A DNA stretch of 64,000 bases. Source: Marivita sp051859345 (GTDB taxonomy: Bacteria; Pseudomonadota; Alphaproteobacteria; Rhodobacterales; Rhodobacteraceae). Of the stretch, positions 9,151 to 17,991 are shown piece by piece. Location: the NCBI RefSeq assembly GCF_051859345.1, contig NZ_JBHYFV010000010.1, forward strand, positions 1 to 64,000, read 5' to 3'. Positions within the stretch are counted from its first letter, which is position 1, and each line of letters opens with the position of its first letter. The position numbers were made by a program, and so were the translations under genes. The notes under the pieces are model-generated. The model saw only the letters and a program-made list of their open reading frames with translations, ran no database searches and was not told the DNA's origin.

Positions 9151-11109
9151 ATGCTGCGCCTTGTCGCCGTTCTTCTAACCTGCCTCAGCCTGATGACCCC
9201 AGCCACGGCGCAACAGGCCGAGGCTCCGATCCAGCAGATCCTGCAAACCCATAGCGAGATCCTTCTGAAAAGTTCGCGCAGCTCGATAGGTCCGGCGATT
9301 GACGCGCTTGCCAATTCCGGCCTGCCTGCGGCCCAGCTTGCGCTGGACAAATGGCAGAACAAGGAGATGTGGATCGACGAGGAGACCGGCTTGTTCGTCT
9401 ATGCCGAAGAAGTCGACCGCGACACGCTTCGTATTTTCGATTTCGCCGACGGAGCAGAGATTGGTGAAGTACCGGACGACAATTTTGACCAACTCAAACC
9501 CAATTCCGGCATCCGGGGTCTCATTGCCACTGCACTGGTGCAGTTCCAACTTAGCGACCCCGACCCCGACACGCGCCGCCGCGCCTTGGATGCGATCGAA
9601 CGCGGCGCAGAGGAAAGCCATCTTGCCGCGCTCCGCGCCAGCCTGACCTCGGAAACCGAAGTAACGATCCGCGCGCGGAAAGAACGTCTCGAGCGCCTTC
9701 TGACCATCCGCTACGGCGAAACCAACGAAGAACGTATCACCGCGATTCAAAGCTTTGATGGCGATTTGGGTGTCGATGTGCGCGCTGCGCTGAACCCCTT
9801 GATGGCCGTCCGTGTCGAAGCTGCCGAAACGCTGCCTGACGCCGCCGATATTGGTCGGGTTCTGGAACCCGGCAGCGAGTCTTTCCCCCGCGATGAGGCT
9901 TACGCGTTGCTCGTCCGGGCAGACCTCGCCAAACCACGCATCAGCCGCGAAGACCAACGCAATGCGTTGGTTTCCAATATCTCGGAAGGCCAGATCGCGG
10001 GTATCCAGGTCGCCACGCTCGATAGCGAAGCGGCCCGCGACATGGCGTATGCGGCGCTTGCCGAACAAGGCACCGTCAGCGCCGTCGCCACAGAAACCGA
10101 AGTGGATGACCGGATTGCCAACCACGTTTTCTACGAACGATACATCGGCGCGCCACCCGAGGTGGTTGCGGCCGCACAACTGGCGCTCAAGGCAATCGAG
10201 AACAAGGTCGCGCTCAATCAGGCGTTCGATCTGGGCCTCGACGCGCTGTCGCTTGCATCTATCTATTTCCTTGCTGCCATCGGCCTTGCCATCACCTTTG
10301 GCGTGATGGGCGTCATCAACATGGCACATGGCGAATTCATCATGATGGGCGCATATACCGGGTACGTCGTGCAGCTCTTCATCCCCGACTACACCCTGTC
10401 GATCATGGTCGCGATCCCGCTAGCTTTTGCCGTGACCTTCGGTGCGGGTGTCGCGATGGAGCGGCTGGTGATCCGGTGGTTGTATCATCGCCCGTTGGAA
10501 ACGCTTCTGGCGACTTTCGGCATTTCGATCGCCCTGCAACAGCTGGCCAAGAACATCTTTGGTACACAGGCGCGCCCACTGACCGCACCCGGTTGGCTGG
10601 ATGGATCGCTGGTCATCAACGACATCGTGTCGATCAGCTATATCCGCATCGCGATCTTCGTTCTGGCGCTTCTCTTCCTTGCATTGTTCCTTTTCGTGAT
10701 GAACCGCACACGGTTGGGGCTGGAGGTGCGCGCGGTCACGCAGAACCCGCGTATGGCGGCGTCGATGGGAATCAATCCCGACAAGATCAACATGCTGACC
10801 TTCGGCTTCGGCTCGGGCATCGCGGGCATCGCTGGTGTTGCCATCGGTCTTTACGCCAAGGTCACGTCCGAGATGGGCAGCGACTATATCGTGCAGTCTT
10901 TCATGACTGTCGTGGTCGGCGGAGTCGGCAACATCTGGGGCACGCTTCTGGGGGCCACGATGGTTGGATCGCTGCAAAAGGGCATCGAATGGCTGAACCC
11001 GTCGAACACGCTGGCGGCACAGACCTACATGATCCTGTTCATCATCCTCTTCATTCAATTCCGGCCCAAAGGCATCATCGCCCTCAAGGGCCGCGCGGCA
11101 GAGGCATGA
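9151..11109 (+). CDS. urtB: Urea ABC transporter permease UrtB with large N-terminal periplasmic domain
   Basis: 652-residue inner-membrane permease. A signal-like segment (MLRLVAVLLTCLSLMTPATAQ) is followed by about 340 mostly helical, charged residues before the first membrane span (LDALSLASIYFLAAIGLAITFG). The C-terminal ~290 residues are the BPD_transp_2/LivH fold with GVMGVINMAHGEFIMMGAY and GNIWGTLLGA. The ATG at 9151 is chosen because it begins the signal. Partner of UrtC. The long N-terminal part is a feature of many UrtB proteins and is absent from LivH. Confidence 0.93.
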   Translation: MLRLVAVLLTCLSLMTPATAQQAEAPIQQILQTHSEILLKSSRSSIGPAIDALANSGLPAAQLALDKWQNKEMWIDEETGLFVYAEEVDRDTLRIFDFADGAEIGEVPDDNFDQLKPNSGIRGLIATALVQFQLSDPDPDTRRRALDAIERGAEESHLAALRASLTSETEVTIRARKERLERLLTIRYGETNEERITAIQSFDGDLGVDVRAALNPLMAVRVEAAETLPDAADIGRVLEPGSESFPRDEAYALLVRADLAKPRISREDQRNALVSNISEGQIAGIQVATLDSEAARDMAYAALAEQGTVSAVATETEVDDRIANHVFYERYIGAPPEVVAAAQLALKAIENKVALNQAFDLGLDALSLASIYFLAAIGLAITFGVMGVINMAHGEFIMMGAYTGYVVQLFIPDYTLSIMVAIPLAFAVTFGAGVAMERLVIRWLYHRPLETLLATFGISIALQQLAKNIFGTQARPLTAPGWLDGSLVINDIVSISYIRIAIFVLALLFLALFLFVMNRTRLGLEVRAVTQNPRMAASMGINPDKINMLTFGFGSGIAGIAGVAIGLYAKVTSEMGSDYIVQSFMTVVVGGVGNIWGTLLGATMVGSLQKGIEWLNPSNTLAAQTYMILFIILFIQFRPKGIIALKGRAAEA

Positions 11110-11208
11110 GACTATGCATTTTCGCTGCCTTCGGCACCGACCCGCGTGGGGGCCAGCCCCCACACCCCCGAGGTATTTGGAGCCCAAAGAAGCAGAAAGG
11201 ACCGCGCA

Positions 11209-12465
11209 ATGAGTGATGTTGCTATCGGTTCAACGCGCCAGCCCTTCGCACTCCGCTTTCCGTCGGTGATGATCTTTCTTGCGCTCCTTGCGCTCTTTAC
11301 CGTCGGGGTCACGATCCTGTCCGAAGGCTTTGGGGTGGGCGTCATCTCGACCAGCTTCATCAAGACGCTGGGCAAGACGCTTTGCCTGTGCCTCGTCGCC
11401 CTCGCCATGGACCTCGTCTGGGGTTATTGCGGTATTCTGTCGTTGGGGCACATGGCGTTCTTCGGCCTTGGCGGCTACGCCATCGGCATGTGGTTGATGT
11501 ATGCCCGGACCGAGATCATCGTTCTGGAAAGCCTTGCAGCCGCTCCCTTGCCTCCGACACCGCAGGAAATCTCTGATGGCATCGCAAGCCAGATTTTCGG
11601 CGTTGTCGGCGCATCGGAATTCCCGCCGATCTGGGCCTTTGCCCATTCCCTGCCCTTGCAACTGGCTGCCGTGGTGCTGGTCCCCGGCCTTCTTGCGCTG
11701 GTCTTCGGCTGGCTCGCCTTTAGAAGCCGGGTCACTGGCGTCTACCTGTCGATCCTGACACAGGCGATGACACTGGCGCTGTCGCTTCACCTCTTTCAGA
11801 ACGACAGCGGCTTGCGCGGCAACAACGGGCTGTCGGGCCTGCAAAACCTGCCCGGTCAATCGGACGTGTCGCAGGATATCGTGTCGCTTTGGTTCTTCTG
11901 GGCCTCTGCCCTTGCCCTCGCCCTCGGCTACATGCTGTGCGCCTGGGTTGTCTCGGGCAAGTTCGGGTCTGTCATCCGCGCCATCCGCGATGACGAAGCC
12001 CGCGTGCGGTTCCTGGGTTACCCGGTCGAGGCGTTCAAACTTGCGATCTTCACGCTTACCGCGGTGATCGCGGGGATTGCGGGCGCGCTTTACTACCCGC
12101 AGGCCGGCATCGTGAACCCGGCTGAAATCGCGCCCATAGCGTCGATCTACCTTGCCGTCTGGGTCGCCATCGGCGGGCGCGGGCGCTTGTATGGCGCGGT
12201 GATCGGCGCAGCCTTCGTGTCCTTGTTGTCCACATGGTTCACAGGCGGACAAGCCCCCGACATCAATCTCGGGTTCTACACGATCAACTGGGTCGACTGG
12301 TGGACGGTCCTGTTGGGCCTGTCCTTTGTCTGCGTGACGCTTTTCGCGCCCAAGGGCATCGGCGGGCTGGTCGATATCCTGATCGACCGCAAGAACCCCA
12401 GCCGACACGGAGCTGACCTTGGCCCGGACCAGGGCGCGTTGCGCGAACAGGAGGCCGAGAAATGA
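11209..12465 (+). CDS. urtC: Urea ABC transporter permease UrtC
   Basis: 418-residue second permease of the importer, LivM-like, with about ten hydrophobic segments and the family stretches YCGILSLGHMAFFGLGGYAIG and AVWVAIGGRGRLYGAVIGA. The ATG at 11209 follows AGAAAGGA. An earlier in-frame start at 11146 gives a proline-rich, non-membrane leader and is rejected. Its stop overlaps the ATG of urtD (ATGA). Confidence 0.94.
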   Translation: MSDVAIGSTRQPFALRFPSVMIFLALLALFTVGVTILSEGFGVGVISTSFIKTLGKTLCLCLVALAMDLVWGYCGILSLGHMAFFGLGGYAIGMWLMYARTEIIVLESLAAAPLPPTPQEISDGIASQIFGVVGASEFPPIWAFAHSLPLQLAAVVLVPGLLALVFGWLAFRSRVTGVYLSILTQAMTLALSLHLFQNDSGLRGNNGLSGLQNLPGQSDVSQDIVSLWFFWASALALALGYMLCAWVVSGKFGSVIRAIRDDEARVRFLGYPVEAFKLAIFTLTAVIAGIAGALYYPQAGIVNPAEIAPIASIYLAVWVAIGGRGRLYGAVIGAAFVSLLSTWFTGGQAPDINLGFYTINWVDWWTVLLGLSFVCVTLFAPKGIGGLVDILIDRKNPSRHGADLGPDQGALREQEAEK

Positions 12466-13202
12466 AAACGCTTCTTGAAGTCTCCGGCGTGTCCGTGTCC
12501 TTTGACGGGTTCAAGGCGATCAACAACCTGTCCTTCCAGATCGCCGATGCCGAACTGCGCGCGGTGATCGGGCCAAACGGCGCGGGCAAAACCACGTTCA
12601 TGGACATCATCACCGGCAAGACCCGGCCCGACGAAGGGCGCGTCATGTATGGCGACCGGGGCGACAGCCTGCTCAAGATGTCCGAAAGCAAGATCGCGCA
12701 GGCTGGAGTGGGCCGCAAGTTCCAGCGTCCCACCGTGTTCGAGGATCAAAGCGTTTTTGACAACCTGATGATGGCTCTCAAGAAAACGCGCGGTCCGCTT
12801 GCCGTGCTTTTCTTCAAGCCCTCGCTGGAGGATAACGACAAGGTGGCCGACCTTGCCAAACAGATCGGACTTTCCGGCGCGCTGCATCGCAAGTCCGGCG
12901 AGTTGAGCCACGGCCAGAAGCAATGGCTCGAAATCGGCATGTTGCTGGCACAGGATCCGCGCCTTTTGCTGGTCGATGAACCCGCCGCCGGCATGACGCC
13001 AGCCGAACGCGAACACACGACCGACATTCTGCGCGAGGCGGCAAAGACTCGCGCCGTTGTCGTCGTCGAACACGACATGGAATTCGTGCGCCGTCTGAAT
13101 TGCAAGGTGACGGTCCTGCACGAAGGGTCGGTGCTGGCTGAAGGCTCGCTCGACCATGTGACGAAAAACGAACAGGTGATCGAGGTGTATCTTGGCCGAT
13201 GA
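12462..13202 (+). CDS. urtD: Urea ABC transporter ATP-binding protein UrtD
   Basis: 246-residue cytoplasmic ATPase, LivG-like. Walker A is GPNGAGKTTF, the signature is LSHGQKQWLEIGMLL, and Walker B is PRLLLVDEPAAGM. The FQRPTVFEDQSVFDNLMMAL segment is characteristic of UrtD. The ATG overlaps the urtC stop by 4 bases and its own end overlaps urtE by 11 bases. Confidence 0.95.
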   Translation: MKTLLEVSGVSVSFDGFKAINNLSFQIADAELRAVIGPNGAGKTTFMDIITGKTRPDEGRVMYGDRGDSLLKMSESKIAQAGVGRKFQRPTVFEDQSVFDNLMMALKKTRGPLAVLFFKPSLEDNDKVADLAKQIGLSGALHRKSGELSHGQKQWLEIGMLLAQDPRLLLVDEPAAGMTPAEREHTTDILREAAKTRAVVVVEHDMEFVRRLNCKVTVLHEGSVLAEGSLDHVTKNEQVIEVYLGR

Positions 13203-13899
13203 AGTCCTCCGCACAAGCGGTCTGACCCTGCATTACGGGGGCAGCCAGATTCTCAACGGGATCGACATGTCCGCCAACAAGGGCGAAATCACCTGCGTGA
13301 TGGGCACAAATGGCGTCGGCAAGACGTCGCTGCTCAAAGCCGTATCCGGCACGCATGCCTATTCCAGCGGCACGCTGTCGCTGAACGGTGAGGAAGTCAA
13401 ATCGGCAAGCGCCCATGCGCTTGCCCAGAAGGGTGTCGCCTATGTCCCGCAAGGGCGCGATATCTTTCCGCTGCTGACTGTGCGCGAGAACCTCGAGACA
13501 GGGTTTGCGTGCCTGCCGAAATCAGACCACCGGATCCCCGACCACATCTTCGAACTGTTCCCGATCCTCAAGGATTTCCTCAACCGTCGTGGGGGTGATC
13601 TCTCGGGTGGTCAGCAGCAACAGCTCGCCATCGCGCGTGCGCTGATCACGAAACCGAAGCTTCTGCTGCTGGATGAACCCACCGAGGGCATTCAGCCCAA
13701 CATCATCCAGCAAATCGGCCGCGTGATTGCTCTCCTGCGCGAACAGGCCGACATGGCCATCGTGCTGGTCGAGCAGTATTTCAGCTTTGCCTACGATCTT
13801 GGCGACCGCTTCTACGTTTTGGAACGCGGCGCGGTGAAGATGAGCGGGCCAAAGGCGGATCTTGATCGAGACGCGTTGCTGGCCGGGGTGTCGGTCTAA
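13192..13899 (+). CDS. urtE: Urea ABC transporter ATP-binding protein UrtE
   Basis: 235-residue second ATPase, LivF-like: Walker A GTNGVGKTSLL, signature LSGGQQQQLAIARAL, Walker B PKLLLLDEPTEGIQPNI; this last segment is UrtE/LivF-typical. Translation probably starts at TTG 13192, inside the end of urtD, four bases after GAGGTG. Last gene of the operon, ending 6 bases from the convergent racemase gene with no terminator between. No urease gene follows. Confidence 0.94.
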   Translation: MADEVLRTSGLTLHYGGSQILNGIDMSANKGEITCVMGTNGVGKTSLLKAVSGTHAYSSGTLSLNGEEVKSASAHALAQKGVAYVPQGRDIFPLLTVRENLETGFACLPKSDHRIPDHIFELFPILKDFLNRRGGDLSGGQQQQLAIARALITKPKLLLLDEPTEGIQPNIIQQIGRVIALLREQADMAIVLVEQYFSFAYDLGDRFYVLERGAVKMSGPKADLDRDALLAGVSV

Positions 13900-13905
13900 G
13901 CGATC

Positions 13906-14643
13906 TCAGCCCGCGGTTGCAACTCCGGATGCGATGCTTCCAGCCTGTTCCAGCGGCGCGCCTGACCGCGAGAATGCGACAGCCGCACCCACCAGCAGTT
14001 GAAGCGCATCGAACAGCGGTGCCTTGGCCTCGATTTCCTTCGCCAAAAGCGAAAACTCCGTGCAACAGATGCAGATGACATCAGCCCCGTCAGCGACCAT
14101 CTGGGTACAAATGTCCGACAGAGTGTGCGCAGCAAATTCGGACGGACCCTGCGCCTTGATCGACCGGATCGTGGCAAGCATCCGGCCCTGTTCACTGGCG
14201 TAGACAGGATTTAAATCAACCTTGGCCAAAGCCGCCTCGAAAACACCGACCTGCTGCAACGCGGGTGATCCCAGCAGTCCGACCATACCACCAGGCGCAA
14301 TGCGCGCCGCTTCGGCACAGGCCATGTCGACCATGTTCAGAAACGGCTTGTCCGTGGCCTCTGTCACCTGATCCGCGTAGAAATGTGCAGTGTTGCACGG
14401 CATGACGAGCGCTTCTGCGCCTGCCCCGACCAACCCCTTGGCCATCTGCGCCAAAACTGGGCCGGGGTCTTCTCCACCACCCTCAAGAATGGCCTTGATG
14501 CGTGACGGCACCTGCGTGTTGTTGTCCACCACCAACGGGATGTGATCGGCGTCGTCGCGCGCCTGCACGGCATCCACGACCTGCTGCATGAAATAGATCG
14601 TCGCTTCGGGGCCCATGCCCCCCAGAACACCAATCTTCCGCAT
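13906..14643 (-). CDS. Aspartate/glutamate racemase family protein
   Basis: 245 residues of the cofactor-independent Asp/Glu racemase superfamily. N-terminal MRKIGVLGGMGPEAT, first catalytic-type cysteine Cys83 in VMPCNTAHFYADQV and second Cys194 in CICCTEFSLL are all present, so the protein should be active as a racemase or in a related reaction such as decyclisation. The ATG overlaps the stop of the DegT gene (TGATG). Third gene of a cluster with a PLP lyase and a DegT aminotransferase; its substrate is probably the same amino acid or sulfo-amino acid. A longer in-frame start at 14709 is not supported. Confidence 0.88.
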   Translation of the reverse strand: MRKIGVLGGMGPEATIYFMQQVVDAVQARDDADHIPLVVDNNTQVPSRIKAILEGGGEDPGPVLAQMAKGLVGAGAEALVMPCNTAHFYADQVTEATDKPFLNMVDMACAEAARIAPGGMVGLLGSPALQQVGVFEAALAKVDLNPVYASEQGRMLATIRSIKAQGPSEFAAHTLSDICTQMVADGADVICICCTEFSLLAKEIEAKAPLFDALQLLVGAAVAFSRSGAPLEQAGSIASGVATAG

Positions 14644-15845
14644 CACGCCGCTCCTTTTTTCTGGGCTTGCCCTAGCACATGCACAAGGATCTCCGCCACA
14701 TGGGCGCAATCCTCAAGGCTAAAGGTCAAGGGGATGCGCATGTCCAGCAAACCGGCAAGAATGGCATCTGTTTCAGGCAAATCCTGCGCCGCGATGTAGC
14801 GCCAGCTTTGATGGTTCGATGTGAACCCAACCGGGCTGTCCGCGCCGAACCACTTGAGTTCGACTCCAAGGGACTTTGCGTTTGCCACAACCTGTCGCAT
14901 CGTCTCTGCGCTGGCTTCTGGCACCAGAAACTGGAACGACGATCCGACATACTGCTCTTGCTTGGGGCGGTTTGGCACATAGACACCAGACACCCCGCGC
15001 AAGCGGTCCGCCACCAGATCATGCCGCGCGTTCCAGCGGTCGATATTCGTCTCTAGACCGCCCAATTGGGTCAAAAGGATGGACGCCCGAAGGTTGTCCA
15101 TACGACCCGACATGTTCGGCGTGTCCAGACGGATGTCGCGGAAGATTTCTGGTTTCGGCGCGGCTCCGTGCTGATCGTAAAGCATGTACGACCCGGACAG
15201 CATGATCGCCCGCGCCATGAATTCAGGATCATCCGAAGTGAGGAAGCCACCTTCGCCGGAATTCATGTGTTTGTAGGTCTGGGTCGAAAAGCATCCGGCG
15301 ATGCCAAAACTGCCGGACCTGGTCCCGTTCCAAGCAGCGCCCATCGTATGAGCGCAATCTTCGATCAGCGGCACGTCATAACGATCCAGAAGCGCAACCA
15401 ACGCATCCATATCGCACAGATGCCCGCGCATGTTCGACAAGAGCAATACCTTCGGTGTGGTCGCTTTGATCTTTGCCTCAAGGTCGTCCAGATCAAGTAT
15501 CAGATCAGGGGTGATCTCGACCAACACCGCTTCTGCGCCGACCCCCGCAATTGCGCCGGGCACCGGGGCCAGAGTGAACCCGTTGGTCAGGACGGTATCG
15601 CCAGCACCAACGCCGAGCGCACGCAAAGCAGTCGCCATCGCATAGCCGCCAGATGTGCAGGCAAGACAGTATGCCGATCCCTGATAGGCCGCAAATGCGG
15701 CTTCGAGCTCGGCCACAGGGCCAAGCTCGTCACCAACCGTATTGTACCGATGCAACCGACCAGACCGGAGCACATCCACAGCGGACGAAATCGCGTCCTC
15801 TGGGATAGGCTCTTGCTGCGTAAAGCTACCGGTGAAAGGCTTCAT
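14643..15845 (-). CDS. DegT/DnrJ/EryC1/StrS-family PLP aminotransferase
   Basis: 400-residue PLP enzyme of the DegT (fold type I) family. The likely Schiff-base lysine is Lys192 in FSTQTYKHMNSGEGG; Asp163 (LIEDCAHTMGA) would contact the pyridine nitrogen. This family usually makes amino-sugars, but no sugar nucleotide gene is near. It sits between a CuyA-like lyase (6-base gap) and an amino-acid racemase (coupled), which points to amino-acid chemistry instead. The substrate is unknown. Confidence 0.85.
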   Translation of the reverse strand: MKPFTGSFTQQEPIPEDAISSAVDVLRSGRLHRYNTVGDELGPVAELEAAFAAYQGSAYCLACTSGGYAMATALRALGVGAGDTVLTNGFTLAPVPGAIAGVGAEAVLVEITPDLILDLDDLEAKIKATTPKVLLLSNMRGHLCDMDALVALLDRYDVPLIEDCAHTMGAAWNGTRSGSFGIAGCFSTQTYKHMNSGEGGFLTSDDPEFMARAIMLSGSYMLYDQHGAAPKPEIFRDIRLDTPNMSGRMDNLRASILLTQLGGLETNIDRWNARHDLVADRLRGVSGVYVPNRPKQEQYVGSSFQFLVPEASAETMRQVVANAKSLGVELKWFGADSPVGFTSNHQSWRYIAAQDLPETDAILAGLLDMRIPLTFSLEDCAHVAEILVHVLGQAQKKGAA

Positions 15846-15851
15846 GGATGC

Positions 15852-16877
15852 TTATTCTGCCGCCATGCTTGGCGCATCATAGTCAAACGCTGCGGTATAT
15901 CCGAACAACGCCACACCCCCACCGGTGTGAATAAACACGATGTTCTCGTCACCCTTGAACGCACCTTTGCGCACGAGGTCAATCAGACCCGCAGCGCCTT
16001 TGCCCGAATACACGGGATCAAGCAGGATACCTTCCAGACGCGCAAACATCTCGATGGCGGCCAAACCTTCCTTGGTCGGGATACCGTAGCCCTGACCAAC
16101 ATAATCGGTGTTCGCCTCGACATCTTCTCGCGCAACAACACCCGGGCAGCCCAGCTTTTCGGCGGTCTTGACGGCAAGGTTATAGACGTTCTCTTCCTGC
16201 TTTGGCTTGGGCGCACGCACCCCGATGCCCAGAAGCGGAATATTGGCGTTGATCGCCTTCAGACCGACGATCAGACCGGCCTGCGTGCCTGCGCTGCCCG
16301 TGGCGTGAACGATGCGGTCGATCTTGAGACCCATGTTGTTGGCTTGCGTGACCAGTTCCATCGCGGCGTTGGCATAACCCAGCGCGCCAGTTGCGTTCGA
16401 TCCACCACCAGGAATGGTGTAAACGTTGCGCCCTTCGGCCCGGAATTTTTCCGCAACGGTTTCCATCTCGGCATTCATGTCGAGACCGGAACCGGGCCAC
16501 TTTTCGGCAGTCGCACCGTGCAGGAAGTCCAGAAAGACGTTGCCGTTCATGTTGTAGTTCGGGTCATTCGACCCGGTACGATCCTCAAGAAGGATATGGC
16601 AGTCGATGCCAAGCTTGGCCGCACAGGCCGCTGTCTGACGCGCATGGTTGGATTGCGTCGCGCCCTGCGTGATGACCAGATCGGCCCCCTGCGCCTGCGC
16701 TTCGGCCATCAGGAATTCCAGCTTGCGTGTCTTGTTGCCACCTGTGGACATGCCGGTGCAATCATCCCGCTTGATCCAGATACGCGGGCCTCCAAGTTCT
16801 TTGGACAAACGATCCATCGGCTCCAGAGCGGTGGGCAAATGAGCAAGGTTTACGCGGGGGAATCGGGAGAAGTGCAT
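15852..16877 (-). CDS. cuyA: PLP-dependent lyase, probable L-cysteate sulfo-lyase / D-cysteine desulfhydrase family
   Basis: 341-residue fold type II PLP enzyme of the ACC deaminase/D-cysteine desulfhydrase family. The likely PLP lysine is Lys49 in TGMSTGGNKTRKLEF; ATQSNHARQTAA and HATGSAGTQAGLI bind cofactor phosphate and substrate. The N-terminus (MHFSRFPRVNLAHLPTALEPMDRLS), the length and GVRAPKPKQEENVYNLA look like CuyA of Ruegeria pomeroyi, which splits L-cysteate to pyruvate, sulfite and ammonia; I judge this from memory of the family. No sulfite exporter is nearby, so D-cysteine desulfhydrase or another beta-elimination remains possible. Divergent from a LysR gene. Confidence 0.65.
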   Translation of the reverse strand: MHFSRFPRVNLAHLPTALEPMDRLSKELGGPRIWIKRDDCTGMSTGGNKTRKLEFLMAEAQAQGADLVITQGATQSNHARQTAACAAKLGIDCHILLEDRTGSNDPNYNMNGNVFLDFLHGATAEKWPGSGLDMNAEMETVAEKFRAEGRNVYTIPGGGSNATGALGYANAAMELVTQANNMGLKIDRIVHATGSAGTQAGLIVGLKAINANIPLLGIGVRAPKPKQEENVYNLAVKTAEKLGCPGVVAREDVEANTDYVGQGYGIPTKEGLAAIEMFARLEGILLDPVYSGKGAAGLIDLVRKGAFKGDENIVFIHTGGGVALFGYTAAFDYDAPSMAAE

Positions 16878-16951
16878 TGAGGCGTCCTTTGATTGGGTTG
16901 CGGTATCAATTCTGCATGTTACCGGCCTCGTCAAATAGAAAAACCGGTGTT

Positions 16952-16972
16952 ATTATGCACATCTCGCATAAT
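16952..16972. promoter_or_regulatory. LysR-type operator candidate
   Basis: Perfect 7-bp inverted repeat ATTATGC / GCATAAT with a 7-base centre (ACATCTC). It contains the T-N11-A pattern of LysR boxes. It lies in the 105-base divergent gap, 10 bases ahead of the LysR ATG and 75 bases ahead of the lyase start, the position expected for an autoregulated activator of the lyase operon. Confidence 0.6.
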
Positions 16973-16982
16973 GAGGCCTTGA

Positions 16983-17876
16983 ATGCGCATAGACTGGATC
17001 GAAGATCTTGTGGCCCTGCTCGACAGTGGCGGCGTTGCCGATGCCGCCCGCTTGCGAAATGTAACACAACCGGCCTTTTCCCGCCGCATCAAAGTTCTGG
17101 AAGACGTGTTGGGGATCGAGGTGATCGACCGCAGCGTCAAACCCAGTGGTCCGTCCCCCATCCTGCGCGACCGCGAAACAGAGCTGCGAAAACTGGCAAC
17201 CGAGATGCGGCTTCTGCTTTCCGATATGCGGCAGGAACACAGCACCGGCCTGCGCCAACTGGTCATCGCAAGTCAGCACGCGATCACCACATCGCTGGGC
17301 ACGCAAATCGTCAATTCGGTTGCGAAACCCAGCCGCACCCATATCCGCCTGCGCTCTGCCAATCGCGACGAATGCGAGACATTGCTGATCCGCAGACAGG
17401 CTGCGATTTCCCTGACCTACCGGATCAAATCCGAACCCGTTTCGGAATTGCCCTCATTCCTGACCGAAGCTGTCATCGGCTCCGAAACCCTGATCCCGGT
17501 TTGCAGCGCGGATCACGCCGGCGCTCTCATGGCCCAGTTTGAGGGCGGTGCCTTGCGGATCATCGGCTACCCGGCAGATGTGTTCCTTGGCGCAGCTGTC
17601 ACGCGCTACATCCTGCCCGCGATTGAAGGGCGGTGCGCGGTGAGCATTGTCACCGAAACCGGTTTGTCCACTGCTGCGCTGCAACTGGCGCAATCCGGGC
17701 TCGGCGTTGCCTGGGTGCCCGAGGCGCTGGCGCGACCTGCCTTGGATCGACATGAATTGACGGATTTGCAGGACGGCCTGGGCGGCATCGACATGGATCT
17801 TGTTGCGCAAAGATGGGCAACCACATCAAATCCGGCCATTCTGGACGCGTGGACTCGACTGACCACGGCTCTTTGA
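16983..17876 (+). CDS. LysR-family transcriptional regulator of the lyase cluster
   Basis: 297-residue LysR-type regulator. Residues ~1-60 form the helix-turn-helix (LLDSGGVADAARLRNVTQPAFSRRIKVLED); the rest is a periplasmic-binding-like effector domain. It has no OxyR-type cysteine pair. Divergence from the lyase gene and the adjacent inverted repeat suggest that it controls the lyase-aminotransferase-racemase operon in response to a substrate. Convergent with the peptide importer; a strong hairpin separates them. Confidence 0.9.
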   Translation: MRIDWIEDLVALLDSGGVADAARLRNVTQPAFSRRIKVLEDVLGIEVIDRSVKPSGPSPILRDRETELRKLATEMRLLLSDMRQEHSTGLRQLVIASQHAITTSLGTQIVNSVAKPSRTHIRLRSANRDECETLLIRRQAAISLTYRIKSEPVSELPSFLTEAVIGSETLIPVCSADHAGALMAQFEGGALRIIGYPADVFLGAAVTRYILPAIEGRCAVSIVTETGLSTAALQLAQSGLGVAWVPEALARPALDRHELTDLQDGLGGIDMDLVAQRWATTSNPAILDAWTRLTTAL

Positions 17877-17943
17877 GACCACCGGCCTGAGTAGACCCTC
17901 GGTAGTCGCGGCAATCGACCCATTTGCCGATCTCACAAAAGCA

Positions 17944-17972
17944 AAACGCCCCGCCAAGATGGCGGGGCGTTT
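17944..17972. terminator. Bidirectional terminator
   Basis: A 12-bp perfect stem AAACGCCCCGCC / GGCGGGGCGTTT with loop AAGAT. A-rich bases flank the left side and T-rich bases the right, so it should stop transcription from both the LysR gene (rightward) and the peptide importer operon (leftward). Confidence 0.9.
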
Positions 17973-17991
17973 CGGTTTCGAATGCTGGGGC

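Noticed and set aside
14643..15845. Amino-sugar (polysaccharide) role for the DegT protein
   Set aside because: No glycosyltransferase, NDP-sugar dehydratase or flippase is nearby; its partners are amino-acid enzymes.
15066..16880. 604-codon open frame on the plus strand opposite the lyase and aminotransferase
   Set aside because: It is antisense to two genes with clear family motifs; the translation is His/Arg-rich with no domain. A shadow of codon bias.
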